Shown: positions 1-6,122, counted from the first letter of the stretch. The stretch is 11,028 bases of DNA from an uncultured Eubacteriales bacterium (GCA_900546485.1 URDK01000085.1:1-11028), one strand, 5' to 3'. Numbers and translations are program-made. The notes: generated by a model from the sequence alone, not told the origin.

Positions 1-76
1 GCAGGGGCGCTGCCCCTGCACCCCGCCACCTTTGAAAAGGTGGACGAAACTTTCAAACGCGCTGAGCGCGCAGCGC
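1..76. repeat. Compound palindromic repeat at the window edge
   Basis: Three inverted repeats lie in a row. GCAGGGGC (1-8) pairs with GCCCCTGC (12-19), CCACCTTT (26-33) pairs with AAAGGTGG (36-43), and GCGCT (59-63) can pair with AGCGC (72-76). The block follows the stop codon of the minus-strand gene at 79. Neither of the two strong hairpins is followed by a clean T-run on that strand, so this looks more like a dispersed palindromic repeat than a classical terminator, although it could still stabilise the mRNA 3' end. The left boundary is outside the window. I recall similar hairpin pairs in other gut Clostridia but cannot verify that here. Confidence 0.5.
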
Positions 77-78
77 AA

Positions 79-1584
79 TTATTCGGGTTCGTACTCGCAC
101 ACGTAGGCGGTCTTGCCGCTGTATGCGCCGGGATAGGCGGACACGGGGTCGTTGCGCAGGTCGTTATATATCCAGCCCGTGCTCGTGTGCCACAGCAGCA
201 CATAGTCCTCCGCCGTGCCGTCCGTGTCTCGCACGGAGGGCTCGCCCGGGCCCCAGGCGTAGTAGTCCACGCTCTCGCCCGTCACCCAGCTCAGCTCGCC
301 GTCGACGCGGCGCAGACCTATCCACACGAAGGTCGCGCCCGCCTCCTCGGCAAGTTCAGTCACCTTCGCCAGCTCCTCCGCGTCGGATATCACCGCCAGA
401 TGGCCGCCCTTCTCCTCGCACAGAGCCTTTGCCTGCTCCCAGCTGCAATCCGCCATGAACACCTCATATGTACTCTCCGGCTCGGGCGTCGGGCTCGGGG
501 TCGGGGTGGGCGTGGGCGTCGGCGTCGGCTCCGCGGACGGCGCCGACGACGGCAGCACGGCGTTTTCCGTCTCGGGTGCGCTGCTCTCGGGGGGCGCGCT
601 CGGCTCACCGGCTCCGTCTCCGGGCACGAAAATGCTGAACGCCAGCGCCACGATCACCACAACGGCGCAGATGGCCAGCACTATCAGCACAGGCTTGCGG
701 TTCCGCTTCGGCTTCGCCTCGCGCTCGCGTATAGCCCGCTCCTCAAAGTCGCGGTCGACCTTGTACTCCGGCCGCGGCCCCTTCGGCTTCGGCGGCTCCA
801 CCGGCGGCACCGGGGGCAGCTCCACCTTCGGACGCCTGCGTTTCGGCTCCTCTGCGGGGGGCTCCGGCTCCGCAGGCGGCTCCGGCGGCGCGGGCGGCTC
901 TGCGGACGCCGGGGCTTCGGGCTTCTCCGGCTCCTCCTCGCCTGTATCCAGGCGCGCGAGTATGCCCGCCATCATCCGCTCCACCTCGCTCAGCTCGCGC
1001 TCCGGCTTGCCGAACATCTCCATCGCCTTCGCGTCGCCCTCGCCCACGCAGGGACGCAGCGCCTCCGCCAGCTCCCTCGTATCCGCATAGCGCTCAGTCT
1101 CGTCGAAGTTCAGGCACTTGGCCATCACCGGGCCCAGCTTCTCCCCTGCCGCGGCGGGTATGTTGATCCGGTCCCCGTTCATCCTGCGTCTGAGCGCCGA
1201 GGCCCTCATCTCGTTCGTCATGTTCTCCGGCGCGCGCTTGAAGAAGGGCAGCAGGCCTCCCGTCACGCCCGCAAACAGCAGCAGGCCGATGGAATATACG
1301 TCCGCCGCCGCCGTTGCCGTGCCGTTCCAGAAGAGCTCGGGAGCCATGTACTCCAGCTCGTCCGTTGACCACTCGCCCGGCGCATGGTCGGCCCGCGGCC
1401 CCAGCGCCGCGCCGCCCTCGCCCCGGCTGATGTTGCCCGGGTGTATGTTTCCGTGATACTCCGCGCCGCAATCCGCGGCGTCGGCGCAGATCTCAAGCGC
1501 CAGCGAGATGAGCTCCTCGCGCCCCAGTCTGCGTATGCCCTCGCCGAGCAGCTGCCCGGCGGAAAATTTGCGTTCTTCCGACAT
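79..1584 (-). CDS. Membrane protein with degenerate kinase C-lobe and C-type-lectin-like domain
   Basis: The protein is 501 aa. Residues 20-180 resemble the C-lobe of a Ser/Thr (Hanks-type) kinase: the catalytic-loop equivalent HGNIHPGN (44-51), then YMAPE (79-83) and DVYSIGLLLF (95-104). The catalytic HRD is HGN, the DFG position has no Asp-Phe-Gly, and there is no N-lobe (no Gly-rich loop, no VAIK lysine). It therefore should not phosphorylate by the usual mechanism. Residues 215-275 are Pro/Glu-rich, 297-319 form one transmembrane helix preceded by basic residues, and 330-371 are a Ser/Pro/Thr-rich linker with TP repeats. Residues 373-499 match a C-type-lectin-like fold (WEQAKALCEEKGGHLA, WIGL 421-424, GEPS, WIYND, and YVCEYE at the end). 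Topology is inferred as kinase-like part inside, lectin-like part outside. The ATG is supported by GGGAG about 12 nt upstream and by an upstream promoter. It is a single-gene unit; its ligand and role are unknown. Confidence 0.82.
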   Translation of the reverse strand: MSEERKFSAGQLLGEGIRRLGREELISLALEICADAADCGAEYHGNIHPGNISRGEGGAALGPRADHAPGEWSTDELEYMAPELFWNGTATAAADVYSIGLLLFAGVTGGLLPFFKRAPENMTNEMRASALRRRMNGDRINIPAAAGEKLGPVMAKCLNFDETERYADTRELAEALRPCVGEGDAKAMEMFGKPERELSEVERMMAGILARLDTGEEEPEKPEAPASAEPPAPPEPPAEPEPPAEEPKRRRPKVELPPVPPVEPPKPKGPRPEYKVDRDFEERAIREREAKPKRNRKPVLIVLAICAVVVIVALAFSIFVPGDGAGEPSAPPESSAPETENAVLPSSAPSAEPTPTPTPTPTPSPTPEPESTYEVFMADCSWEQAKALCEEKGGHLAVISDAEELAKVTELAEEAGATFVWIGLRRVDGELSWVTGESVDYYAWGPGEPSVRDTDGTAEDYVLLWHTSTGWIYNDLRNDPVSAYPGAYSGKTAYVCEYEPE

Positions 1585-1619
1585 ATCGGCTTTTCACTCC
1601 CGCTCGATATTATGTCAAC

Positions 1620-1648
1620 AGGATATCACAGCCAAAGTTTCGCGTCAA
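1620..1648 (-). promoter_or_regulatory. Predicted promoter of the kinase-lectin gene
   Basis: On the minus strand TTGACG (plus 1643-1648) is followed after 17 bp by TATCCT (plus 1620-1625). Transcription would start near 1613, leaving a short leader of about 30 nt before the ATG at 1584. The promoter lies downstream of the transporter terminator, which supports independent expression. Confidence 0.5.
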
Positions 1649-1664
1649 CTCCAAAGCGCAAAGC

Positions 1665-1691
1665 GGCGGCCGCCCGGTATGGACGGCCGCC
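1665..1691 (-). terminator. Probable terminator of the NSS transporter gene
   Basis: GGCGGCCG (1665-1672) and CGGCCGCC (1684-1691) form a perfect 8-bp GC stem with an 11-nt loop, just after the transporter stop codon at 1719. On the minus strand the stem is followed only by the weak T-bearing tract GCTTTGCGCTTTGG, so termination efficiency is uncertain. Confidence 0.5.
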
Positions 1692-1718
1692 TGAGGAATA
1701 TGGTGGGAGAAGAATGTC

Positions 1719-3113
1719 TTACTTGATTATACCGAAGCTCTGCAGCTGGCCGAAAAGCACGAGGAACATGGCCAGGGGCACGACTATCTTGCAGCAGACG
1801 GCGTAGACTTTTTTGGTCCTGAATACGTTGCCGTTTTGCTCTATCTCCTCGGTGATGCTGTCGACCTTGTACTCGTAGCCGATGAAGATGCACATGAACA
1901 GCGCGCCGAGCGGCATCATGATGCCCTCAGACCAGAGGTCCATGAAGTCGAGCCAGCAGTAGCCGAGGGGCTGCCAGAGCCCGTTGGAGCCGAGGCCGTC
2001 GGCCGCGACGATTACGGCGAGCACGAGGATGGCGAGGCAGGTGAGGATGGTGTACTTCTTGCGGTTGCCGGGCTGGCCCTTGGCGTGCGCCTTATCCATG
2101 TAGAAGGTGGTCACGACCTCGACCAGCGAGATGGCGGAGGTGATGGCCGCGATGAAGACGAGTATGTAGAAGATGAGGCCGAACACGGGGCCGAAGCTGC
2201 CCATGGCGGCGAACACGTCCTGCAGCGTCACAAACAGCAGGCTGGGGCCGGACATGGCGGCATCCTCACCGCCGAGCGCTATTGCGGCGGGCAGGATGGC
2301 GAAGGCGGCCATGACGGCGACCAGCGTATCGGAACAGACAACGATGAGCGCGTTCTTCTCCAGGTTCTCCTTCTTCTGCAGGTAGGAGCCGTAGGTTATC
2401 ATGGCGCCCATGCCGAGGGAGAGCGAGAAGAACATCTGACCGCCAGCCGAGGAGATGACGGCCATGAAGTCCTCCTTGAGCGGCTCAAGGTTGGGCACGA
2501 GCATGAAGCGCAGGCCCTCGCCGGCTCCGGGCAGGGTGACGGAGCGGATGATGACCACGAGCAGCATGACGAAGAGCGCGGGCATGGCGTACTTCGTGAA
2601 CTTCTCGATGCCGCCGGAGATGCCGCCCATGACGATGAGGCAGGTCAGCGCAAGGAAGATGACGCTGTAGATGATGGACTCGGCCTGATTCGTGAGCAGG
2701 CCGTTGAAGAGGTCGCCGGCCGCGAGGCCGCCGCTGCCCCAGGACGCGCCGAAGATGTCGCCAAGGTTTACGACGATGTACTTCGTGACGTAGCCGCCGA
2801 GGACGGTGTAAAAGCTCATGATGAGGAAGGCCGAGGCTATGCCGAGCCAGCCGAGCCAGCGCACTTCCTTGGAGAGCTTCTTGTAGGTGCCGACGACGCC
2901 GAGGCCGGACTTGCGTCCCAGCGCCAGCTCGCCCACCATAACTACAAAACCTACAAACAGCACCAGCAGCAGGTAAACCACCAGGAAGGCGAAACCGCCG
3001 TTGGCGCCCATCTTATACGGGAAGCCCCACAGGTTGCCGAGGCCGACAGCAGAGCCGACCGCGGCCATGAGGAAGCCGAAATTGCTCCCCCAGTTTCCGC
3101 GTTTGTGTTCCAT
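1719..3113 (-). CDS. Sodium-dependent transporter, NSS/SNF family
   Basis: The protein is 464 aa, close to the size of bacterial NSS members with 11-12 membrane helices (LeuT, MhsT). It has the TM1 signature GSAVGLGNLWGFPY (20-33), where A22, V23, G24, L25, G26 and N27 can be placed opposite the same-numbered LeuT residues that line the sodium and substrate sites. The unwound TM6 region is SLSLGMGAMITYGSYL (230-245), and T325-S326 fall at the position of the LeuT Na2 ligands T354-S355. Family knowledge indicates sodium-coupled uptake of an amino acid or related small molecule across the cytoplasmic membrane; the substrate cannot be read from sequence. The ATG has a very strong site, AAGGAGG (plus 3121-3127), 7 nt upstream. 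The gene is monocistronic, with its own promoter and a likely terminator. Confidence 0.93.
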   Translation of the reverse strand: MEHKRGNWGSNFGFLMAAVGSAVGLGNLWGFPYKMGANGGFAFLVVYLLLVLFVGFVVMVGELALGRKSGLGVVGTYKKLSKEVRWLGWLGIASAFLIMSFYTVLGGYVTKYIVVNLGDIFGASWGSGGLAAGDLFNGLLTNQAESIIYSVIFLALTCLIVMGGISGGIEKFTKYAMPALFVMLLVVIIRSVTLPGAGEGLRFMLVPNLEPLKEDFMAVISSAGGQMFFSLSLGMGAMITYGSYLQKKENLEKNALIVVCSDTLVAVMAAFAILPAAIALGGEDAAMSGPSLLFVTLQDVFAAMGSFGPVFGLIFYILVFIAAITSAISLVEVVTTFYMDKAHAKGQPGNRKKYTILTCLAILVLAVIVAADGLGSNGLWQPLGYCWLDFMDLWSEGIMMPLGALFMCIFIGYEYKVDSITEEIEQNGNVFRTKKVYAVCCKIVVPLAMFLVLFGQLQSFGIIK

Positions 3114-3140
3114 TTTCTTTCCTCCTTTATTTCACTCCCA

Positions 3141-3160
3141 ACCGGGTTTCCAGGCCCGGT
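3141..3160 (-). other. Small hairpin at the 5' end of the transporter mRNA
   Basis: ACCGGG (3141-3146) pairs with CCCGGT (3155-3160), a perfect 6-bp stem with an 8-nt loop. It falls right at the predicted transcription start, upstream of the ribosome site, so it may protect the mRNA 5' end. No ligand-binding fold is evident. Confidence 0.4.
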
Positions 3161-3166
3161 ACAGCG

Positions 3167-3195
3167 ATTATAAAGGAGGGATTTCGCACTTTCAA
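3167..3195 (-). promoter_or_regulatory. Strong sigma-A-like promoter of the NSS transporter gene
   Basis: On the minus strand TTGAAA (plus 3190-3195), a 17-bp spacer and a perfect TATAAT (plus 3167-3172). The predicted start near 3160 gives a leader of about 47 nt containing a short hairpin and the AAGGAGG site. Confidence 0.78.
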
Positions 3196-3288
3196 TCGCG
3201 GAAGCCATATCTTATCGGCTTCTTAACGTCAGGGAGCACAACCTTGATGCTCTGTTTATACCTTGCGGGCTTTGTCGGGAAATAAAGA

Positions 3289-3316
3289 AACGCCGTGGGA
3301 AAATTCCCACGGCGTT
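3289..3316 (-). terminator. Rho-independent terminator after rplL
   Basis: AACGCCGTGGGAA (3289-3301) and TTCCCACGGCGTT (3304-3316) are perfectly complementary; a realistic fold is an 11-bp stem with loop AAAATT. On the minus strand it is followed by TTCTTTATTT, a good U-tract. It lies 28 nt after the rplL stop, so it should end the rplJL transcript before the transporter. On the plus strand GTGTTTT follows, so weak bidirectional action is possible. Confidence 0.85.
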
Positions 3317-3343
3317 GTGTTTTGCGCTTTGACAGCGGCTTGC

Positions 3344-3721
3344 TCAGGCAAGCTCGACCTCGGCGCCGACAGCCTCGAGCTGCTTCTTGAGAGCCTCGGC
3401 GTCGTCCTTGGAGACCTGCTCCTTGATCTTGGCGGGGACCTTCTCGACGAGAGCCTTCGCCTCGGCGAGGCCCAGGCCGGTGATGGCGCGGACTTCCTTG
3501 ATGACCTTGATCTTCTCGGCGCCAAAGCTCTTCATGATGACGTCGAACTCGGTCTTCTCCTCGGCAGCGGGGGCAGCGGCGGCGGCGCCGGCGGCAGGAG
3601 CCGCGACAGCGGCGGCAGAGACACCGAAGGTGTCCTCAAGCTCATGCACGAGCTCCGCGAGCTCGAGAACGGAAAGGGCCTTGATCTCCTCGATCATGGC
3701 AGTGACTTTTTCGCTGGCCAT
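3344..3721 (-). CDS. rplL: 50S ribosomal protein L7/L12 (bL12)
   Basis: The protein is 125 aa, the usual length. An N-terminal dimerisation helix pair (about 1-32, with IEEIKALSVLELAELVHELE) is followed by an Ala/Pro-rich hinge (about 35-52) and the globular C-terminal domain (about 56-125). The latter includes KIKVIKEVRAITGLGLAEAK (70-89), the conserved surface that contacts translational GTPases. bL12 dimers bind the C-terminal tail of uL10 to form the ribosomal stalk. The ATG has AGGAGG 8 nt upstream. It follows rplJ by 39 nt in the same transcript. Here the gene is followed by a strong terminator and an unrelated transporter rather than by rpoB. Confidence 0.98.
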   Translation of the reverse strand: MASEKVTAMIEEIKALSVLELAELVHELEDTFGVSAAAVAAPAAGAAAAAPAAEEKTEFDVIMKSFGAEKIKVIKEVRAITGLGLAEAKALVEKVPAKIKEQVSKDDAEALKKQLEAVGAEVELA

Positions 3722-3760
3722 TGTTATTTCCTCCTGAATATCAGATTAAATGTACCGAGA

Positions 3761-4312
3761 TTACTCGGCAGCGGGGGCCTCGGCCTCCGCGCTCTCGTCC
3801 TTGGACTCCACAGAGCCGCCGGACTTCTCGACTATCTGGCCCAGAACAACGGCCAGGCTGGTGATGGGTGCGAGCATGGTGCCGAGCACCTTCGCATACA
3901 GCGCGTCCTTGCTGGGCAGCGCGGCGATCTCCTCGATCTCCTGCGCGCCAAGCACCTTGCCATCCATGAAGGCGGCCTTGATGTTGAACCTGTCGCCCAT
4001 CTTCTTGGAGTACTCGCTGATGATGCGGATGGGCGCGATCGGATCGCCCTCGCTGGTTGCCATGGACGTGGTGCCGTTCAGGATGGGATCAAGTCCCTCC
4101 AGGCCGACCTTGTCTACGGCGAACTTCGTGAGGGTGTTCTTCACGACGCTGTACTGCACGGCGTTCTGCGCCAGCTCACGGCGAAGCTGCGTATCCTCGG
4201 CGACCGTAATGCCCCTGTAGTCCACGAACACACCCGCGCTCGCGGAGCTGAGGCGGCGGGTCAGTTCCTCGACTATCGCCTGCTTCTCGCTGAGAACTCT
4301 TGCATTCGGCAT
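3761..4312 (-). CDS. rplJ: 50S ribosomal protein L10 (uL10)
   Basis: The protein is 183 aa, slightly longer than many L10s (about 165-175 aa), the excess being an acidic Ala/Glu-rich tail (SVESKDESAEAEAPAAE). The N-terminal rRNA-binding domain carries family features: EKQAIVEELTRRL, VFVDYRGITVAEDTQLRREL and VVKNTLTKFA. The C-terminal region binds bL12 dimers. L10 forms the stalk base on 23S rRNA and, with bL12, represses its own operon by binding the mRNA leader. The ATG is preceded by GGAGGTGA about 9 nt upstream. Start of the two-gene rplJ-rplL operon with its own promoter and L10 leader (4313-4463). Confidence 0.98.
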   Translation of the reverse strand: MPNARVLSEKQAIVEELTRRLSSASAGVFVDYRGITVAEDTQLRRELAQNAVQYSVVKNTLTKFAVDKVGLEGLDPILNGTTSMATSEGDPIAPIRIISEYSKKMGDRFNIKAAFMDGKVLGAQEIEEIAALPSKDALYAKVLGTMLAPITSLAVVLGQIVEKSGGSVESKDESAEAEAPAAE

Positions 4313-4463
4313 TTTCCTTCTTCACCTCCGGAAGTATCGTCGCGCCCAAAAAATAAACCTCCGCGTCAAAGGACACGGAGGCAGAAAGCTATCATGCGTA
4401 ATAAAGCTGACGGCCGTCCTCGGCAGGTCTTCCGCTTATCGCAGCCTGCTGTCTTTGGAGCGC
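4313..4463 (-). ncRNA. L10 leader (rplJL autoregulatory mRNA leader)
   Basis: On the minus strand the leader carries CCAAAGACAGCAGG (plus 4445-4458) and, after a short arm, CCTGCCGAGG (plus 4418-4427). GCAGG pairs with CCTGC, leaving the AGAC and GAGGA internal loop typical of the L10-leader kink-turn. This is the known binding site of the L10(L12)4 complex in Firmicutes. Downstream is an intrinsic terminator (4345-4381) before the rplJ ribosome site. The arrangement fits transcription attenuation: excess L10-L12 binds the kink-turn and favours termination. The exact antiterminator pairing was not resolved by eye. Confidence 0.85.
4345..4381 (-). terminator. Attenuator terminator within the rplJL leader
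   Basis: On the minus strand CCTCCG (plus 4376-4381) and CGGAGG (plus 4358-4363) form a 6-bp stem, followed directly by TTTATTTTTT (plus 4348-4357). It lies about 33 nt upstream of the rplJ start codon and after the kink-turn motif, the usual position of the L10-leader attenuator. Confidence 0.8.
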
Positions 4464-4469
4464 CATAGT

Positions 4470-4498
4470 AATTTATCAGCTTTTGTCAGTTTTGTCAA
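4470..4498 (-). promoter_or_regulatory. Promoter of the rplJL operon, overlapping the end of the GtrA gene
   Basis: On the minus strand a perfect TTGACA (plus 4493-4498), a 17-bp spacer and TAAATT (plus 4470-4475). The -35 box lies in Leu-Asp codons of the GtrA-family gene, and the GtrA stop codon (4476-4478) touches the -10 box. The predicted start near 4463 coincides with the first bases of the L10 leader, which supports the call. Confidence 0.75.
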
Positions 4499-4937
4499 GG
4501 GGCTTGTCCCCATTTTCCGGGCTTTTTTTCGCAAAGGCGAAGAAGCGCTGGCCGATGTAGTTCAGACCCGTGAACACCACCATGCCCACCAGCATGGCCA
4601 CGTTGTCCTGTACCTTCACAGAGGCGTCCGTCAGCAGCCAGACCGCGAAGGGCTTGGCCAGTCCGTAGGCCACGGCGTAGCACACCGCAATGTTCAGCAC
4701 GAAGCGCAGCACCTGCTTTGCGCTGTACTCCTTCACCTCAAAGGTGAAATGCTTGTTGAGGAAATAGCTCAGGATGCTGCCCACGACGTAGTTCATCGCG
4801 GACGAGAACGTGTACGAGCAGTACGCCACATTATAAAGCAGAAACATCACACCCGCGCCGACCAGCGTGTTCGCCGCGCCGACCAGGCAGAATTTCAAAA
4901 ATTTCTTGTCAAAAAACGCTGAGATGAGCTTCTTCAA
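4476..4937 (-). CDS. GtrA-family small membrane protein
   Basis: The protein is 153 aa with four predicted membrane helices (about 13-35, 41-60, 80-100, 112-133), the layout of the GtrA family. Family-typical motifs are FLNKHFTFEV (58-67) and NYIGQRFFAF (126-135), ending in a charged cytoplasmic tail. GtrA proteins are implicated in moving lipid-linked sugars across the membrane for glycosylation of cell-surface polymers; no glycosyltransferase gene is adjacent here, so the substrate is unknown. The start codon is TTG (4935-4937), chosen because GGAGGT (plus 4946-4951) lies 8 nt upstream and the N-terminus MKKLISAFF fits the family. The 3' end overlaps the rplJL promoter. Confidence 0.9.
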   Translation of the reverse strand: MKKLISAFFDKKFLKFCLVGAANTLVGAGVMFLLYNVAYCSYTFSSAMNYVVGSILSYFLNKHFTFEVKEYSAKQVLRFVLNIAVCYAVAYGLAKPFAVWLLTDASVKVQDNVAMLVGMVVFTGLNYIGQRFFAFAKKSPENGDKPLDKTDKS

Positions 4938-4945
4938 GACCTGTT

Positions 4946-4951
4946 ACCTCC
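4946..4951 (-). promoter_or_regulatory. Ribosome binding site deciding the TTG start of the GtrA gene
   Basis: GGAGGT on the minus strand, 8 nt before TTG. No ATG or GTG candidate with a comparable site fits the first membrane helix as well. Confidence 0.75.
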
Positions 4952-4985
4952 AAAAGACCGCCGGGGCGCGCCTCCGGCTTTCGCC

Positions 4986-5013
4986 AGTATAACACTTTTT
5001 AAAGAAAATACAA
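4986..5013 (-). promoter_or_regulatory. Predicted promoter of the GtrA-family gene
   Basis: On the minus strand TTGTAT (plus 5008-5013), a 16-bp spacer and TATACT (plus 4986-4991). The -10 matches 5 of 6 bases but the -35 only 3 of 6. It diverges from the plus-strand promoter at 5022-5050. Confidence 0.5.
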
Positions 5014-5021
5014 CTTCCCTC

Positions 5022-5050
5022 TTGCAAACTCCCAATTGCTGTGCTATATT
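5022..5050 (+). promoter_or_regulatory. Predicted promoter of the cysteine-rich orphan gene
   Basis: TTGCAA (5022-5027), a 17-bp spacer and TATATT (5045-5050). The start would be near 5057. The start region holds an imperfect dyad (about 5059-5079) that includes CAGTAATAGTAA (5056-5067), also present in the leader of the XRE gene at 5526-6122. Confidence 0.65.
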
Positions 5051-5092
5051 CAAATCAGTAATAGTAATCATTATTATTTAGGAGGAAGCGAC

Positions 5093-5479
5093 ATGGCGGA
5101 AGCTAAGAACATCAGGCTATACACCCCGGGGGGCGAACGGATAAGCGACGCTGCGCTGGCCGAGGACTATCTCACGGCCGACAAGGCCGGTCCCTTCCGC
5201 GTCGGACAGCGCGCGCTCTATTACCGCGACGGCGGCCTCAAGCGCTACTGCATCCCCTTCGACCAGATAGACCACGCCTTCACGCGGGTCGTGGCCTGCT
5301 CCACGCACTGCTGCTGCGGCACGATGGACCTGAACACCTTCCGGCTCGTCGTCTGCCACGAGGGGCGCGAGCTCGCCGCGGTATACACCGAGACAGAGAG
5401 CTACGTCGACGACGCGCAGGCCTTGCTCAAATCGCGCATCCCCGGCCTGAAGCTGGGCTACACTCCCCCCGCGCAATAA
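5093..5479 (+). CDS. Conserved-looking hypothetical protein with a CxxxCCC motif
   Basis: The protein is 128 aa and I do not recognise the family with certainty. It has no signal peptide and no membrane helix, so it is probably cytoplasmic. The central part, FRVGQRALYYRDGGLKRYCI followed by PFDQIDHAFTRV, looks like alternating beta strands. Next comes ACSTHCCCGTMDLNTFRLVV, a dense cysteine cluster (C-x3-CCC), then a further strand-rich part and a short helix near the end. A PH-like small beta fold is possible but unproven, and the cysteines could bind metal or be redox-active. The start is the ATG at 5093, preceded by AGGAGG (5080-5085) 7 nt upstream; the frame extends upstream, but that part is leader and lacks a ribosome site. 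Monocistronic, with its own promoter and a strong terminator. Confidence 0.85.
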   Translation: MAEAKNIRLYTPGGERISDAALAEDYLTADKAGPFRVGQRALYYRDGGLKRYCIPFDQIDHAFTRVVACSTHCCCGTMDLNTFRLVVCHEGRELAAVYTETESYVDDAQALLKSRIPGLKLGYTPPAQ

Positions 5480-5488
5480 GACAAGACG

Positions 5489-5531
5489 GCCCCCGCCCGG
5501 AAAGGTTCCGCGGCGGGGGCATTTTTTATTT
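5489..5531 (+). terminator. Rho-independent terminator between converging genes
   Basis: GCCCCCGCC (5489-5497) pairs perfectly with GGCGGGGGC (5512-5520), followed by ATTTTTTATTT on the plus strand. The T-run overlaps the stop codon of the minus-strand XRE gene (5526-5528). On the minus strand only a weak CGTCTTGTCTTATT tract follows, so action on that gene would be less efficient. Confidence 0.88.
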
Positions 5532-6122
5532 GAGCTCCAGCAGCCCCTCCGCGTCCTCGGCGAAATCGCAGATGATGCGGTCGAGCATGGCCATCAGCGC
5601 CGCGGCGCGCTCGCTCAGTCGCTCGTCGGCGCGCTTTTCGCGCAGACTGCGCAGGCGGTCTATCGTCCGCTGGTTCAGGCCGAGCGCGTTATAGTAATCG
5701 CTCTCCAGCGCCCGGCGGCCCGCCTCTGTGTCCGGCGTGTCGAAACCGAGCAGGAAGTCCGGCGTCGTGCCGAAATAGCGCGCTATGGCGCAGACCGTCG
5801 CGGCCGAGGGCGTGGTCGCAGCGCCGCCCTTGGGCTTGAGATACTTGCGTATCGCCGGGCGCGAGACGCCCACGGCGTCGGCCAGCTCCTGTATGTTCAC
5901 CGCCTTGCCCTGGGCGTTGTTCCCGTTCATGAGGTAGGCGAGGCGCATACGGAAGATGTCGTTCATCCCGGCCTCGCCGCTCTCCGAGCCGGGAGCAAAT
6001 ACGTCCTTCGCGTCTATCGGCCGCTCGCGGCGGCGCGGCGCGGCTTCCTTCGTCTTGGCCGGCTTGGCTTTAGGCTGCTTCGCAGGCTTTTCCTTTGCCG
6101 GGGTCTTGTTTTCTTCGTCCAT
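5526..6122 (-). CDS. XRE-type helix-turn-helix regulator with Lys/Pro/Ala-rich N-terminus
   Basis: The protein is 198 aa. Residues 1-45 are low-complexity and basic (repeats of PAK), likely disordered. Residues 54-128 form a Cro/CI-like helix-turn-helix: IQELADAVGVSRPAIRKYL (78-95), then SAATVCAIARYFGTTPDFLL (106-125), the typical fourth and fifth helices. Residues 131-198 are helical and charged and may mediate oligomerisation; there is no peptidase or ligand domain. It probably binds DNA, target unknown. I chose the ATG at 6120-6122 because GGGAG lies 8 nt upstream. An in-frame GTG at 6156-6158 adds 12 residues but sits only a few bases after the predicted transcription start. Ends at the convergent terminator. 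Confidence 0.85.
   Translation of the reverse strand: MDEENKTPAKEKPAKQPKAKPAKTKEAAPRRRERPIDAKDVFAPGSESGEAGMNDIFRMRLAYLMNGNNAQGKAVNIQELADAVGVSRPAIRKYLKPKGGAATTPSAATVCAIARYFGTTPDFLLGFDTPDTEAGRRALESDYYNALGLNQRTIDRLRSLREKRADERLSERAAALMAMLDRIICDFAEDAEGLLELK

Noticed and set aside
480..535. Hexamer-like GC repeat encoding the Thr-Pro stretch, possible slippage-based phase variation
   Set aside because: The units vary in sequence and are in-frame multiples of three, so slippage would only change linker length. No on/off switching is expected.
40..1368. Long plus-strand open frame opposite the kinase-lectin gene
   Set aside because: Its translation is Arg/Leu/His-rich low-complexity, as expected from the complement of GC-rich coding DNA, and it has no domain signature. 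The minus-strand frame has recognisable motifs, a promoter and a ribosome site.
1836..3173. Long plus-strand open frame opposite the NSS transporter
   Set aside because: Its composition is His/Glu/Asp/Gly-rich without hydrophobic core patterns. It mirrors the codon bias of the real transporter gene on the minus strand.
3201..3222. GAAGCC/GGCTTC inverted repeat between the transporter promoter and the rplL terminator
   Set aside because: The stem is only 6 bp and lies upstream of the promoter with no T-run. It may be chance; there is not enough to call an operator or terminator.
3263..4468. Long plus-strand open frame opposite rplL and rplJ
   Set aside because: It runs through the terminator, both ribosomal protein genes and the L10 leader. 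Those features are unambiguous on the minus strand.
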